Source of the DNA: Atkinsonella hypoxylon
Taxonomy: Eukaryota > Ascomycota > Sordariomycetes > Hypocreales > Clavicipitaceae
Assembly: GCA_000729835.1 (NCBI GenBank)
Contig: JFHB01000009.1
Coordinates: forward strand, 124,001 to 188,000
Direction: 5' to 3'
Length of the DNA stretch: 64,000 nucleotides
A program made the translations under genes and the position numbers. Position 1 is the stretch's first letter. The number at the start of each line of letters is the position of its first letter. Below the pieces are notes generated by a model, which worked only from the letters and a program-made list of their open reading frames with translations, was not told the origin of the DNA and made no database searches. Positions 1 through 12,816 of the stretch are shown one piece after another.

Positions 1-1055
1 GCTAAGACATTGCAACAGCCGGCACGGGCCTATTCATCCCGGATATGCGCGGAGAGCATACGTAAAGTAAATGAGATGTACGGAGCATTGACACAGCTTG
101 TCTCCGACCTCACAATGCGTTGCCGTGCAATATAGCTGCCGTCATTCTTGATCCTGCGCGTGGAAAGACATTGAGACTGAAAAAGTCTCGTGACACAAGG
201 CTGTCCACTATTAGGGGCGCGCACCATAGCTAGACAGCGTTACATTACAGCTGGTGTGATGGAGGAGGCGAGGAATCGCAGCATCTGGTCATTGTGTTTG
301 AGCAGAAGTCGAATGGGTTATTAGTGTCCTGAGCCTCCTGGCGTTATCACAAGCAGGTTAAAGATTAACTAAGCCATGACCATGACAACCAGGTAACCAA
401 CCAGGGTAACCAACCAGGGTAACTAACCAGGTGTGCTGGAAGAGCAGCCAGTAAAGTGGCTTCCAAGCTTCGGCTAAGAATGTAGCCATGACACCAACCA
501 GTGCGTCTACGCAGTAGAGGGGCCGAGGGGCCGAGGCCATGCAAGGAGGTCTCTACTCCGTACCACTGTTTGGAACGCATGTGCAGATCACACACAATTG
601 ATGTTTTTCAGGGAGGAGACGAACTGTGGTTCGTCCGGCGCAAGCTGTGAGATCTAGGGTTGGAACTGCCCTGGTAGGATGCAGCCTGCTCCCGAGGACG
701 AATTAGCGGCCTGATAGTTAAGTGAGCGCTCAGTCTGGTGCCTGTCTGGTGCCTGCCTACGTATACCAGACGCTATACTCCGTACATCGTACTCCGTATT
801 ACCAGCACATCGATCGATGTATGCTCGCTTCCACCCCCCACCCCGTCCACATTTTGCGAAGCCATTGCGTAGCTTCGATTCCGACTTGGATCTGGACACC
901 TCTCAATTTTATCTTTGCTACATACCTTGCACCTCCTCCACACATCACCACTGCGATCGTCAGCTCTCTGCAATCTCTTCTCTTCTATCGCTAACATTTA
1001 CATCCTGCTCGTCTCCGCACATTCCTACAATCTGGCGACGAAGACACTACCAAAA
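1..1055. other. Intergenic region upstream of yop1
   Basis: No supportable gene is seen; open frames here are short and low in complexity. At 391-428 there is a 12-13 bp tandem repeat of an AGGGTAACCAACC-like unit (about three copies). The last 200-300 bp before 1056 are pyrimidine-rich and probably form the promoter and leader of yop1. Confidence 0.5.
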
Positions 1056-1847
1056 ATGTCTGCTCAGCAAAAAGCCCAGAACTACCTCAGTTCCTTGGAC
1101 AAAGAGGTTGGTGATCCATCCCGCGCAAATACCCATTCTAGCTTATGATGGGGACTGCTCAATTGAGTGCATTTGACTGACACGTCGCCATCACTTCCGC
1201 TTGACACTTTTGTAGCTGTCCAAATATCCAGCTCTGAACAACCTCGAGAAGCAGGCTGGTGTTCCCAAGGCCTATGCCGTCATCGGCGTCACCGCATTGT
1301 ATTTTTTCCTTATCATCTTCAATCTGGGTGGCCAGCTCTTGACCAACCTCGCTGGTTTCGTTATCCCGGGCTACTACTCGCTCAACGCCTTGTTCACCAC
1401 CAACAAAGATGACGACACTCAGTGGCTGACCGTACGCAGACCCCGCTTCCTTAAAACAATTGAATACGAACATTATCAGGCTAACCGTGCACTCATCGTC
1501 TTTACAGTACTGGGTTGTTTTTTCCTTCTTCACTGTCATCGAGAGCTTCATTAACATCGTCTACTGGTTTCCCTTCTACTTTGTTTTCAAGTTCATCTTC
1601 CTCTTGTGGCTGTCCCTGCCCGTGTTCCGGTAAGCTAGTTCAAGTCCCGGTGTATTTGTCACGGTATCATCGAGGCAGAAGGCAATGCCTTTCTTTTCAT
1701 TCCAGTCGCTGATGCCTTCTTCTTAGTGGTGCCGAGATCATTTTCCGATCTTTCATGGTTCCTACTCTTAGCCGATACTTCCAGCAGCCTGGTTCGACTT
1801 CTGCTGGCTTGCGCTCCAAAACCGGTGGCCTTGACAAGTCTGAATAA
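1056..1847 (+). CDS. yop1: Yop1, ER membrane-shaping protein (TB2/DP1/HVA22 family)
   Basis: The model has four exons, 1056-1106, 1216-1431, 1508-1629 and 1727-1847, giving 169 residues with the frame kept at each join. The protein starts MSAQQKAQNYLSSLDKE and continues LSKYPALNNLEKQ and GVPKAYAVIG, which is the typical start of fungal Yop1. Two long hydrophobic hairpin segments follow (about residues 35-75 and 90-125), and then the family-typical GAEIIFRSF stretch and a short polar tail. Yop1 and its relatives (human REEP5, plant HVA22) bend tubular ER membrane together with reticulons and bind Rab/Yip1 proteins; this is family knowledge. The length matches the family's usual 165-180 residues. 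The gene stands alone, with mid1 following on the same strand after 1.3 kb. Exon borders are standard GT-AG. Nothing is odd about it. Confidence 0.93.
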
Positions 1848-3180
1848 TTCCTGGGACTTCTTGCGACGGTCAAGTCAGTGGAAAATGGGCCATCCACCTC
1901 GGCACTAGGGGAGAGGATGCCTTGCTTCTAGATGTCGCTCAGCATGGGGCCTTGGGAAGCATATGCTCCGACAGCAATGACCACGCATTATAAGTGATGA
2001 TAACGATGACATGGAGACGCGACGAAAAAAGCACATGAACTCGATATCGTCTATTGCTTACGCATTCATTACCTACAATGTACGGCTCCTTATTTTTGTC
2101 AAGTACAGGATGGTCTTCATGGTTACGGGGAGGTGTGGGTGTGGTCTGGTTCCGAGGGCTCGAATAGGGAGGTTACGTGGAGCCGGGGAGAAAAATACCA
2201 TCTGATGGGACTCCTATGCGGAAAATGGTCGTTTTATTTGCTTCTTTCACTGGCGCGATATAATTATCTTGTCTGGCATTGATGGAACAGCTCGGGGTAA
2301 TTTTGGCTCAATTGGATGCCTCACTATGTCTTGCAACGGTTATCGTGCGTGAGATTTCCTCGGAATAACCCCGCCTTATGCACCGGCTTGAATATTGTGG
2401 CAAGAAGTGATATTGGGTAGCCCGAGGTAGATTGTGGTGTAAAGAAGTCACTGGTGATAATTGCTATTGATTTTCTCCCGCCCTGATGTAGAAATTCACC
2501 TCTTTAAGCCTTGGGGCAGCATAACCTTGGGCGTCTCATGCAAAGCCAACCTTCTGGCAGTGACAATATCGGAGCCGATGCAATTCTAAACAGGCTGAGC
2601 GACTGTTCAATCAAATCAGATTGCTTCTCATTGAGCACTGAGATAACGAATATACTAATCGGTGGCATGAATGTGCTGGTACTCGGGACCTTGGACCGGA
2701 GTGTGAGAGTCGAGGTCTGGTGGGGTACAGGGGTGGTATGGGGGGGAATATTGCAGGACCCCCGCTCCCTAACATAATAAAACGCTGCGTTGGTTGGTTG
2801 GTGGGTACAACAGACCTGCAGCGGCAAGCCAATTGCAACTTGCAGCTTGACGACACATTCTACCAAATACTAAACCCAACCTTCCATACCCGAGTTGCTG
2901 TGCCTGTTCTGCTTTTCTACGACTCCGAAGCTTTTCAAAGCAATCTCTGCTTTTCGCAGCTACATTTGTGCTGACACTCGTTTTCACAATTCTTCCCGGT
3001 GTGGTCAATCGCTTTCTACAAGATGGCCGATTGATTGCGAAACGTCTCTGCCTCAAACACGAACGCACGAAAATCCATGCGCACGAGGCACTTTTCATCC
3101 AAACCATCGAGCTTCCTTCACCACTAACGATTGAACCTTCGTGTCGCGGCTTGCCGTTTGCGGGCTAATATAGCCCAAAC
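1848..3180. other. Intergenic region between yop1 and mid1
   Basis: About 1.3 kb without a gene I can support. It should contain the yop1 3' end and the mid1 promoter and long leader. Open frames of 80-120 codons occur at 2504-3134 on both strands, but they overlap each other and resemble no protein family. Confidence 0.5.
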
Positions 3181-5187
3181 ATGCAGTTGAGCCCGTTACA
3201 GTCGCGCCTTGCAGCATCACTGGCGGCGATGCTTTGCCTGCTGGCCTTGTATCTCCTGCTCTTAGCGCCAAAGGGAGCCGTAGCCCTCGAACTGCATCCG
3301 GACTCATTCTCAACCACCTCTTTGTCTCGTCCGGACTTTGCCTATGTAGCGGGCGATGGCGACAGCACCGAGCTACAAATCTCGTCATTTGAGTCCATTT
3401 TCAACTTCCTCGGTCGAAGGATATGGGGCCGAGCTGGTGATACGATACCCCTTGAAAACGAAAAGCCGCTGGCGTTCAGCGTTCAGCCCGGCGATGCACC
3501 GATTTGCTACCTCATAAAGAAAGGCTCTTTCGGAAACAGCACATCGCAAAGTAAGCAGAAGAGGGACAGACAAACGGACGATGACAACAATGGCACCAGT
3601 GGCGCGGCCAGTTCGGGGAAGAATACCACAATCTACATATCAGCAAATACTTGTCAGCAGCCGACGATGAAGCCCGGTGGCAAGGCGTCTTATCCACCGC
3701 AGTTGATCCTGTTTTTGTCTAACAGCACAGAGGCAGGATGCCCCCAGATCCCCAGCAATTCCACTGGCAAGCAGGCAAAGGGCTTCACAGCTCATACGTT
3801 CGTAGAAGGCGCAGTGACGCTGAGCATCAATGCCACCAACGATACATATATTGGGCTATATGCGCCAGCGATTGCCGATGGCTTCGAAGGGTCGTACGAG
3901 TACCAGGTGGCTGCGTCAGATACTGAATACTTCCACCAATATCAAACCTATGGGAAAGACGGTGCGGAGCTGCTTTGGATGGACAGCGACTCAACCGCCG
4001 CATTGCTGATTACACGAAATTTGACGACTGAGGCTAGCGAGGCTCGGCATATTTGGAGCGAGGACCCGCCCTTTCAACTATATGTTAGCGGGATAGAATC
4101 GCCTATATTGCACGGACTCCGTCACTCAGCCTGCGGAATCGAGAAGAATGCACCTATAGGCTCCAATAACTTGGGAAATGCGAAGAACAATGCCATGGTC
4201 AAGACCTCCATGACGCTTAGAGGGCCGGGTGGTTTGCCGAAGCAGCAGTTCTACGTCGTCGGACTTAATGCGACAACATTGTACAGCGGTATGCTCATCC
4301 GGCCGGCCAATGTGACGGTCAATGCAAAAAGACAGGGGAACGGTAGCGCGAGCACCAAGAAGCCTGGCAGTATTGTGTTTCAGTCCACAAATTTTTCGAC
4401 TAACGCTGGTAAGTAGGCTGCAGTACTCGACTAGCCTCTTGAGCCGCATGCATGTAAGGATTGGGATACAGGCAGCTGACATGATATCATAGCTCCCAAT
4501 TGCAAGGTAGTGACAGACTTGGAATTTTGCGACGAGATCCAGTATGCTGTGCCTGGAAACGACGGCAAGTTTAACAATACCGAGCTCGCCAAAGTGTACG
4601 ACAATCAAGCAAAGACCATGTATGGCAATTTTATCAAGGTTATGCAGCAAATAGCATGTGAGGCAGATAGGACATCGATTTATTCGTTGGCCAGAACATG
4701 CGAGGATTGCAAAAGAGCATACAAGCGCTGGCTTTGCACCGTCAGCTTTCCCCGTTGCGAAGATTTTCTCTCCGGCTCACGCTTTAGCATCATTCGCAAT
4801 GTAAATCAAGCCTTTCCAAATGGTACCTTATTACCAGCAGAGCTACGACAAGAACTGGGCAAAGTACCAGCGCAGAATGCGTCGCGAAGCTCGTTTATCG
4901 ACACTACTATCCAGCCAGGGCCGTATCGGGAGCTCATGCCTTGCGATGACATTTGCTACCAGGTGGTACAAAGCTGCCCGGCGGCAATCCAATTCACTTG
5001 TCCGCAACCAGGCATGTATGGTTTTAACGTCTCATATGGGCAACGGCACCATGTTAGTTCCGTCGTATCATGTAACTTTCCGGGAGAGGCACGAACGCGG
5101 ATGAGCGTGGGACATATGACGGACCCTGGTCTGGTGCTTTTGGCTAGCATCGCGCTCATGACCAGTATACTTATGATGCTGTGGTGA
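3181..5187 (+). CDS. mid1: Mid1, stretch-activated calcium-channel regulatory subunit
   Basis: There are two exons, 3181-4408 and 4493-5187 (84-bp intron), giving 640 residues. The N-terminus is a hydrophobic segment (about residues 12-38) that fits a signal peptide or anchor. A long extracellular region follows with many N-x-S/T sequons. A cysteine-rich C-terminal half comes next (repeated motifs such as ARTCEDCKRAYKRWLC, PCDDICYQVVQSCP and CPQPGMYGFN), and a hydrophobic tail ends the protein (LVLLASIALMTSILMMLW). This is the Mid1 architecture: Mid1 partners the Cch1 calcium channel at the plasma membrane and supports calcium entry during mating, stress and hyphal growth. The terminal hydrophobic stretch could serve as a membrane or GPI-type anchor. 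The chosen start is the first ATG of the open frame and directly precedes the hydrophobic N-terminus. It is complete, with normal length for the family. Confidence 0.92.
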
Positions 5188-5969
5188 GGATGGAAAGACG
5201 CGGTGTTGATTTGGATCGGGATTCTTTTTTTTTTTTTTTTCTTCAAATTCCATGGGTTGGCGTTGAGCGAGTTTTGTCTTTGATTCGGTGACTCCTTTAT
5301 TATCGGCTTGCTATTATCGTACTCGGGGCGATTAGTACCATTGACCGGTGAGCTATTACTACGATTATCTTAAGGGTGGCAGGGTACAGTTTTTGGGCAG
5401 GATTATCCGGCAATAAGCGATGTATCCTTCGTTTATAGTATTTGCGATGTAGCCAGTGATCAAAATGATTTACACGTTACTGCACCATGTGCTATATAGT
5501 ACAAGTTACATTCCGTTATATATCACCGGACATGCACTCCAATGGTGGAGCAGGTTCATAAGTGGGTTAATATCTCTACCCTCAAGCTTTTCGCAAGTCA
5601 AGGCGCTACTCAATCATCACTAATCAGTCTGGACATCTTGGAGGCTTGAAGTCTGAAACCAGGACCAGACCAGACCAGACCAGATAGGCCACCACACCAG
5701 GGTTAGGGTTATGCATGTAGCACTCCACTCTCGGGGCCAGATCTGCAATCTGGACACGGCGCAGCTTCAGCATCGCTTCGCCTCGCTTCGCTAGCTCCTG
5801 TCGAACCTCCCTTTCCTCTCATCCCCCTCCAACCTGGCTCAAGTCCCACCCCTCCGTATATCTACACAATTGAGTCGTCCTGAATTAACTTTCTAATTCT
5901 GACTCAAAACCGCCCTCGCTTCTTTGGTCCTCTCACTGGGGAAATAATAAAAAAAAAAAAAAAAACGCC
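5188..5969. other. Intergenic region between mid1 and the IRC22-like gene
   Basis: No gene is seen. It holds a T-tract (about 5225-5241) just past mid1, a CCAGA short tandem repeat (about 5664-5685), two telomere-like units (AGGGTTAGGGTTA, about 5701-5713) and a 17-base A-tract (5949-5965) ending five bases before the next start codon. Confidence 0.6.
5701..5713. promoter_or_regulatory. Telo-box-like element upstream of the IRC22-like gene
   Basis: Two adjacent TTAGGG-like units lie about 260 bp before the start codon. In fungi and plants such telo-boxes occur in promoters of translation and growth genes and bind Tbf1/Rap1-type factors. A role here is only inferred from sequence and position. 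Confidence 0.35.
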
Positions 5970-6959
5970 ATGTTGTTCACCTCGTTGCTCTCGGTGCTTG
6001 CTCTGCAAGTCTTTGGCGCATACGCCGTATGTAACATTTCCCCGCCAGAGTATAATTTTCCAATCTAACGCTTCGCTTTTCTCGTTCCTCGCAGGCCGAT
6101 GCTCCCCCTCCCGCAGATGATGAGAGCGCTCCCTCATCGGCGCCCGAGCTCAAGGCTTCCGTGAAGACGACCTTTCCCGACGCAGACATTCTCGGCGTGC
6201 GGCTTGTCAACGGCCGTCCGACAAAGGCTTTTGTTGAGATTACCAACAATGAGAAGGAGCCCATCCAAGTCTCTATCGTGGCTGGCTATCTCGCCAAGCC
6301 CGATAAGCTTCCTGAGGGCACTCCCGCCTACGAGAGCATCCTCCGCAACTTAACTGCCATACGGTACAACCACGCTATTGAGGCCGGGGAGGCCAAGAGC
6401 CTGACTTACTCGTTTGCTCTTGACATGCAGCCGCAGGATGTGAAACTGGCCCTTGTCGCTGTCGTGACCACCGCCGCGGGCAATCTGTACCATGTCCTGG
6501 CCCACGATGGCCAGGCCGCCATCGTTGAGGCCCCAACTAGCTTCCTCGACCCTCAGATGTGAGTTTTGGCTGGTCCCCAGCGCATCTCAAACGACTTGGT
6601 TCTTGTGTCGTCCTGTCTTCCATCTTCCCATGTTGACCAGACATCACCGCATAACTAACGCTGGCCTTAGCATCTTCCTCTACCTTGTCCTGTCTGGTGC
6701 TTTTGCCGGCACCCTCTACTTTGTCTACAAGACCTGGATCGAAGCCCTCTTCCCCCAGGCCAAGCGTACCAGGTCCCACGCCGGCAAGAAGACCAAGATG
6801 GTTGCCGCCGACACCGACGCCGCCCTCTCCGGTTCCGAATCCGTCGGCACAGCAACTGGCTCCAAGACGTACGACGAGAGCTGGATCCCAGATCACCACA
6901 TCAACCGTCCTGTCGCCAAGCGCATCAAGTCCACGCCCAAGAAGAAGAATGTCGAGTAA
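5970..6959 (+). CDS. irc22: IRC22/TRAP-alpha-like ER membrane protein
   Basis: There are three exons, 5970-6026, 6095-6558 and 6671-6959, giving 269 residues. Exon 1 is exactly a signal peptide (MLFTSLLSVLALQVFGAYA). An acidic spacer follows, then a beta-rich lumenal domain (KASVKTTFPDADILGVRLVNG to about residue 170) like that of translocon-associated protein alpha. One membrane span comes next (IIFLYLVLSGAFAGTLYFVY), and then a basic cytosolic tail rich in K and R. TRAP-alpha sits beside the Sec61 translocon; yeast Irc22 is its fungal relative and was named for a recombination phenotype. The biochemical role in fungi is not well defined. An uninterrupted run of 17 A residues lies directly before the start codon, so the leader is unusually A-rich. 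Joins at exons 1/2 and 2/3 restore the frame exactly. Confidence 0.85.
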
Positions 6960-7810
6960 GCTGCATGGGCTTCTTTCCTCAAGCACTTCTCTTCGACACG
7001 ATGCCCCATGACTTCTTAATTGAATCGTCATGGGGTGGCGATGTGTGTATTATCAGTGGTGGAAAATGGAGGCTCAGTGCACCTCGGTGGTGGTGGGGGG
7101 GGACATCAGCCGGCATATCTGGTTAGATATGGAGAGGCTGTTTGTCCAAAATATACGTTTTGTACAACAGGGCAGCTGGAATCGCATGGAATCGCATGGA
7201 ATCGCATGGAATCGCATGGCAATGATAGAAATGCTAAAAGGTATGCTTTATTGCGGCCGGTGGTCATGTTGTAGAACTGCGAAAATCAAATCCACCATTC
7301 GACGGAATACCCGTGTACGGACCTTTGTATAGACACTATCATAGCTGAGTGGACGGAGTTCAAACTCAATGATGGCATGGTTTCCACACCGATGTAACCG
7401 CTCTAACAAGTCTCACCTCCAATATGCCACTCCGAGCTCAAACCATAAGCTCAGAATGTATGCACTCACAGGATCCGGATGGGCCATGCTACAGTTCGCC
7501 TTGACAAACCCTTATATCGTGCCCATATCTATCGCAATACCCTAAGATTGACTACGCATGAGCAAGATGGACGTCGTGGTGCAAAACCCCCCTTCCACAG
7601 CCCAGGGGGAAAACAGTTACTGCCTAATGTACAACAACTAATCCATGCATCACGCACGTTATGTCTCCCCGTAAAGTCCTCTCATCTGTAGATGGAAACC
7701 TTGAATTCGTAACAGCTGTCTAAAGCGGAAGCACGTATCCTGTACACGCCCGGACGTCTTTCCTGGCCGTCTCACAGGTTTTTGGAAAACACGGCTCGTT
7801 CCACCTGCGT
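6960..7810. other. Convergent intergenic region with a GGAATCGCAT tandem repeat
   Basis: This is the 3' flank of the IRC22-like gene and of the helicase gene, which face each other. No gene is seen. A perfect 10-bp repeat lies at 7178-7217. Confidence 0.6.
7178..7217. repeat. Perfect tandem repeat, 10-bp unit x4
   Basis: The unit GGAATCGCAT is repeated four times without a mismatch, which points to recent expansion by slippage. Confidence 0.95.
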
Positions 7811-10800
7811 TCATGCCCGTCGTGCCTCGGCCGCTTCACCAGCCAAGTAGCTCATCACAGCCTTCTCCTGCATCCGCACATCTCGCCGCTCATCATCCGC
7901 CGAGCTAGCCGTGCCAAAGAGACATGCCCACAAGTCGCCCTTGTCGACCATTTCCCCCGCCGATTTGTCCTTGCTCATCAATCTTGACAAGGCCGCGTGT
8001 TCTAGCTCTAGCGTATTGGCGGCTTCGATGTTGGCGTCGGGGATCTCAGGCGCGGCGAGTCCCTTCGCAGCGGCTTTGGCGTGGCCATGACCCATGTGCT
8101 CTATGCGCCGCTGGACGGAGAGGTTGTAGATGCTTTCTTCCACCGTTCCCGAGACCACGTACAGCCAGACGGTCGTCTCGTGCTGTTGTCCGATGCGGTC
8201 TACTCGCGCAATCGCTTGGAGCTCCAGGGCTGTATTAAGCAGGGGTTCGCAGAGGAAGACGTGACTCGCATTTACCAGGTTGAGGCCGCTGGAGTGAGCT
8301 CGTGCGTGGAGAAGGAATACTTCCATGGCCGGATCTTCTTTGAAGCTCGTGATGCCATTTGCGTCATCGATTGAGACATGGCCGATTCGGAATCGCGTAA
8401 AGGCATTTCGCAGGATATGGAGAAAATCGCGATATCTTTAACGGACAGATCAGTACATATAAGTAAAAACACGATAGCATAATTAAGAGCGATTGTTAGA
8501 TACATACTGCGAGAATACGATGGACTTTGCCCCAGGATCGGACTCTCGGAGCCACAGAATATGTCGAACCAAGGTATCGACCTTCGTAGTAAAGGATGGC
8601 CCGTCCAAGTCGATATTCTTGATCTCAGCCAACTTGTCTGTGTTGAATTCTGAATAAATCGCCGTCTTTTTTGGAGAATTTACCTCTCGTCTTTGCGTTG
8701 AGTGACTCTGGCCACTAGTCCCTTCACTGCGAACTTGCAGCTGCTGTGGCTTGATTGCAATGTCATGTAAGTTGGAGGGCTTGAGGCCTCTCTTGCATAC
8801 CGGACAATTATGGTGAGCTCTGAACCACAGAGACATGCACTCTTTGCAAAATTGATGACCGCATACAGTCAACACACCGGTGACAAAGGGCATCTGACAA
8901 ATGACGCACATTCGTGGCTCATTCGACGTGGAACCAGCCTCTTTGAGGTTGAGAAGATATCTGTGCTTAGCCTCCGCGGAAGACAGCTTCCTGCGCAAGT
9001 CGGTCTCTGTCTGATGGAGTTTCGCGATTGCTGCCTCCGTTTTCGGATCTTCATATGGGAGCACTGCGTCTGACACTGCCTGCAGCTGTCGATAGTATTC
9101 TAGCCTTGCGTTCATAGTCACCTTGAACCGTTCAATTTCCATCTCCAAAGCAATTGCTACCTTGTTCTGCTCGCTAATCTGTGTCTGAATCGCCCTCAGC
9201 TGGTCAGAAGCAATTCCCGCTTCCATAGCCTGTCGGCTACCTGGGGCTGCATCCCGGGATGTACGCGACTGGAGGCTGCGAAATTCGGCAATGGCAGCTC
9301 TCATGGACATATTTGCCATCTTCGGCTTGATCTGCTCCCTCAGCTGCAGCATCTCCATCATCTTCTCCGGGGCGGGCCCATCACCCGCTTTAGCTAACCG
9401 CAAAGCCGTCTCAGTTTCATGTTTGGTAAGCTCATTGGTCTGCCCGGAGATTGCGGCTTGACGATCAGCAATCGCGGCTCTCAGAGTAGTGACATAAACC
9501 ATGAGCAAATCTTGGAATTTGGCAGAATCTCCAAGCTCTTCACCCGTTACTTCAACTTCGTCCTCGTCTTCATCAACGAGCGGTCGAAGAAGCAGCCGAA
9601 CAACTTCTTCTCGCCACTTATCAATTATGTTCGCCTGTTCATTCAACTCCCCATATAGCACTTCCAGATTGTCCACGATGCGACCGCTTTCGATGCCTTT
9701 ATGTGGGTTCGCCACGAGCTCGGGTATCTCCGTAAAGTTTTGTTTAGATGCTATGCGACGAATCTTGTTCATAAAATAGCCCGCTTTTTGATTACTCTCC
9801 ATGAGTATCTCGCGTCTTAATGCTTTGGCCATGTTGTAGCCTTCGTCTTCCAACTTCTCCAAGCGCCGGAATTCCTCTGAGTCAGGCTCAGTCATTTCGG
9901 GATCACTTTTGATTTGAAATGCTGCATTTGCGCAGAAGAAGACAGCCCTGTGGTGCAACTCGAGAGCTGATCGGAGCCTCCGGCGGCATTCCCCTTCTTT
10001 GCCTTTGACTTCCGTCTCGTCAGGCTCATCTTCATCTGATTCGGATAAGCCGCCGGCACGGTCCTCCTCTTCGGCTCTCTTCACCGCCTCCTCTCCGCCA
10101 TGTTCGTGGACGGCGTCCTTTAACTTAGCTCTGGCATCAGATACAAGTCTTGCTGTATCTTTCCTGACGTCCTCCCATAGAGCCATTGCTTTTTCCACAC
10201 GTGGAGTGTTCTCGTATAGCTGGCCCCTTGTTAAACGCGTGAGCAGATAGGCTCTTTCCTCCGTTCTAATGATATTCTCGCTTTGTTCTAGCATAGCTGT
10301 GAGTACCTCATCCACCGTCCGCATTGGTCTCGCTTTGTTGAAACCTAATAATCGACGATTGTATATTCCAACTTCTGGATGAAGGGCCGTCTGACGTAGA
10401 CGATTTAGCCAAATCCTCATGACATCTTCATATTCCCCAGGTTTCCAGTTGTCATCTTTTGGTGACCCATAGACGTCGAGCCCGCATTCCTCGGCCATCT
10501 GTTTGAAAAGAGACTGATAATGTTGTTCCTCAACTGCATTGAATGGCATAGTGATAGCATACCTTTTCTGCACGGGCAACAGGATTTCGTCGCGAACAAG
10601 TGACTTCGTGTGTCGTAGAGCTATTGAATTGAAAATCTTCTGAAAGAGACCTTTGTGTTGGGATATTAAGGCTTGCCAGACTTGGATAGACGAGCAGTAA
10701 GGTTCGTATCGAAGAAACAGTAACAAACCAAACAAGTCTGTAACATCATCCTTCACAGGGGTACCAGTGATGCCCCATGCATTAATGCGCGGAAGAACCC

Positions 10801-12309
10801 GGGCGACAAGTGCTGCTTGACTGAATCCATTCTCGATCATTTGTGCTTCATCGAGACATAACCTCCACCATGAAATCTTTACAAGTGGCGAAGTTGTGCG
10901 GTGATATGCTCTCACATATCGCCGAGATCTTTGCGGTGGCTCCAAAGCAAAATGAAGCTCCGCAGAAAGCACAGAGTATGTTGTAATCACCACATCATAT
11001 TCACAAAGCTCTTCAACTATAGTGGCCTCGTCTCCGTCGCGAAACTTCTTGCAACCTTGATAGTGCTTGATTCGTAAGCTAGGCGCGTGTCGCGCAATTT
11101 CTGCAATCCATTGTTTCCGGAGGGACTCGGGGGTAACAATAAGAGTAGCTCCTGTGGGAACTAGCGCATCGGTCAAAGGAAAACCATGCGTAGTTGGAGA
11201 GTTATTTCTAGTGTGGAGAAGAATAAGACCCAGAACCTCCAAGGTCTTGCCAAGACCCATTTCCTCTGCGAGAATGCCTCCCTTTACGTGTTCCTGCGCA
11301 TTTTGATACAATTCCCGGTCCTTGGTCACAATCTGGAGGATGTCGCTGACAAAGACAGTTTCCCCTTCAGCATCCTGAACCATGCGAAAAATATCGATCG
11401 ATGTCGAACATGATGTTGTAGAGAGGAACCGCAGCCTTGCTTCATCTTGAGACCAAGTCACACCCTCCCTGGCTAGAAGCCATTGCAAAGTTCTTTTCTG
11501 GTATGGAAACAAGTTTGACTCCAGCCCTGGAACACAGATATCCGGAGATATGTCCGACTTGGGAGGCACGTATGCTGCCTCATAGAAATGAGCGGGCGAC
11601 GATGCTGCGTCGTTCTGGGTCCCTGCAAGAGACCAGAAACGGTCTATAAGTCGACTTGTTGTTTTTCGTTCATTTGAGTTGGGAAGTGGGAGATGTGGTG
11701 TTGGCGTCTCGTTCCAGTTCAGCTCGAGCCTTATGTCGAATGTGATGAAGTTGTAGTGACATGTCAGAGTCACCCGTGCTCTCACCCAAACATCTCCGGG
11801 AGCATCCCGTTTGACGTTCGTTCCAACAATTTCGAGAATATGAGCCGACTTCTCGTCGCATTCATCCGGTTTTAAGGGAAAAATGACTGATGAAAAACCC
11901 GCTGGAGCTTTCGGCCGAGATGATATTGACAGGCGTCCTGGCTCGAGCAAAGCAATTTTGAGAAATTCCCCCACATCGCCAGATGTTTTGACCAACGCAG
12001 CGCAATCTCCCTTAGCAATGTGGCGCGTAAACCGTATGTTCCCTCTCGCAACGCAGACCGGTGAGATTGATTTAACAGTCGCCTTGCGACGCTTAGGGGA
12101 CGGTTCATTCTTGACAAAGAATTCTCCGTCGTTAGCTGACGTTAGAGTAACGAAATATTCAAGGACTGAAAATGGTACAGGGTCTATGAAGAGAGATGTA
12201 AGTATTCAGTTCGAATTTGCTGCGAGTTTCACATACCGTCAATGGCAACTTCCAAACTTGATGAAGCCGCCACCTTGGATCGCCGTCGCGTCGTAGTCTT
12301 TTTAGGCAT
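7811..12309 (-). CDS. irc20: SNF2-family ATPase with RING finger, IRC20/SHPRH type
   Basis: There are three exons, 12237-12309, 8508-12183 and 7811-8435 (in coding order), giving 1457 residues. Joins restore the frame; the last one rebuilds the helicase motif FSQYRDFLHIL. Seen in order: a basic N-terminus (MPKKTTTRRRSK); the nucleotide-binding loop GGILAEEMGLGKTLE (about residues 326-340); the Walker B box LCLDEAQMIENG (about 467-478); GTPVKDDVTDLFGLL; a long coiled-coil insertion; a C3HC4 RING finger (CVIC...CGHQFCKEC...CPVC, about 1140-1180); and the C-terminal helicase half ending with ARVDRIGQQHE (motif VI). A RING placed inside the split helicase core is characteristic of the IRC20/SHPRH/Rad5 group, which act as ubiquitin ligases and DNA translocases in repair and replication stress. 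The very long linker and the lack of a HIRAN domain favour IRC20/SHPRH over Rad5. All key motifs look intact. Confidence 0.9.
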
Positions 12310-12816
12310 GTCGTTATTGAATAAATAGTGTTATAATGTTCATTCTCACCACGTATGGGAGAATAGGGGTTCACGGAGGTTTCATCGTTGATTTCTTCTC
12401 CCTGCAGAACAGTAAGTGAGATGAGATTGAAGAACAGATGAGGAAACCGTGAATGCGATGATCTGCTGTACACTCGGCGTGCCAACACCTGCGACTGAGC
12501 GACTGCCCCACCACTTATCTCTATAGTGTCCAATCAGATTCGGCCTAACGAACGTCACAGTTCGCAAGTAAACGGTCAGCCTTGCTTACATAACACCTTC
12601 TGGTATCAAATTTCGTGGTCGGCAATAGCTCTATCCAGGAGTTTACGAAACGATTCAAAATACCTAAATCGAAGAATTGGCGCGGCAAACGTTGCCACGT
12701 CATCAGTCCTGAATGTATGTCTTCGTCATCTATACATAACATGCTTTACCCCGTTATTGGGATTGTCTTTATGGCAAAATAGCACGACCTTCATATGCTA
12801 AACACCTGACAGGATC
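12310..12816. promoter_or_regulatory. Divergent promoter region of the helicase and mS41 genes
   Basis: About 0.5 kb separates two genes transcribed away from each other, so it should hold both promoters. No further gene or strong motif is seen. Confidence 0.5.

Noticed and set aside
8869..10250. Several plus-strand frames of 60-92 codons within 8.8-10.3 kb
   Set aside because: They are antisense shadows of the helicase coding exon.
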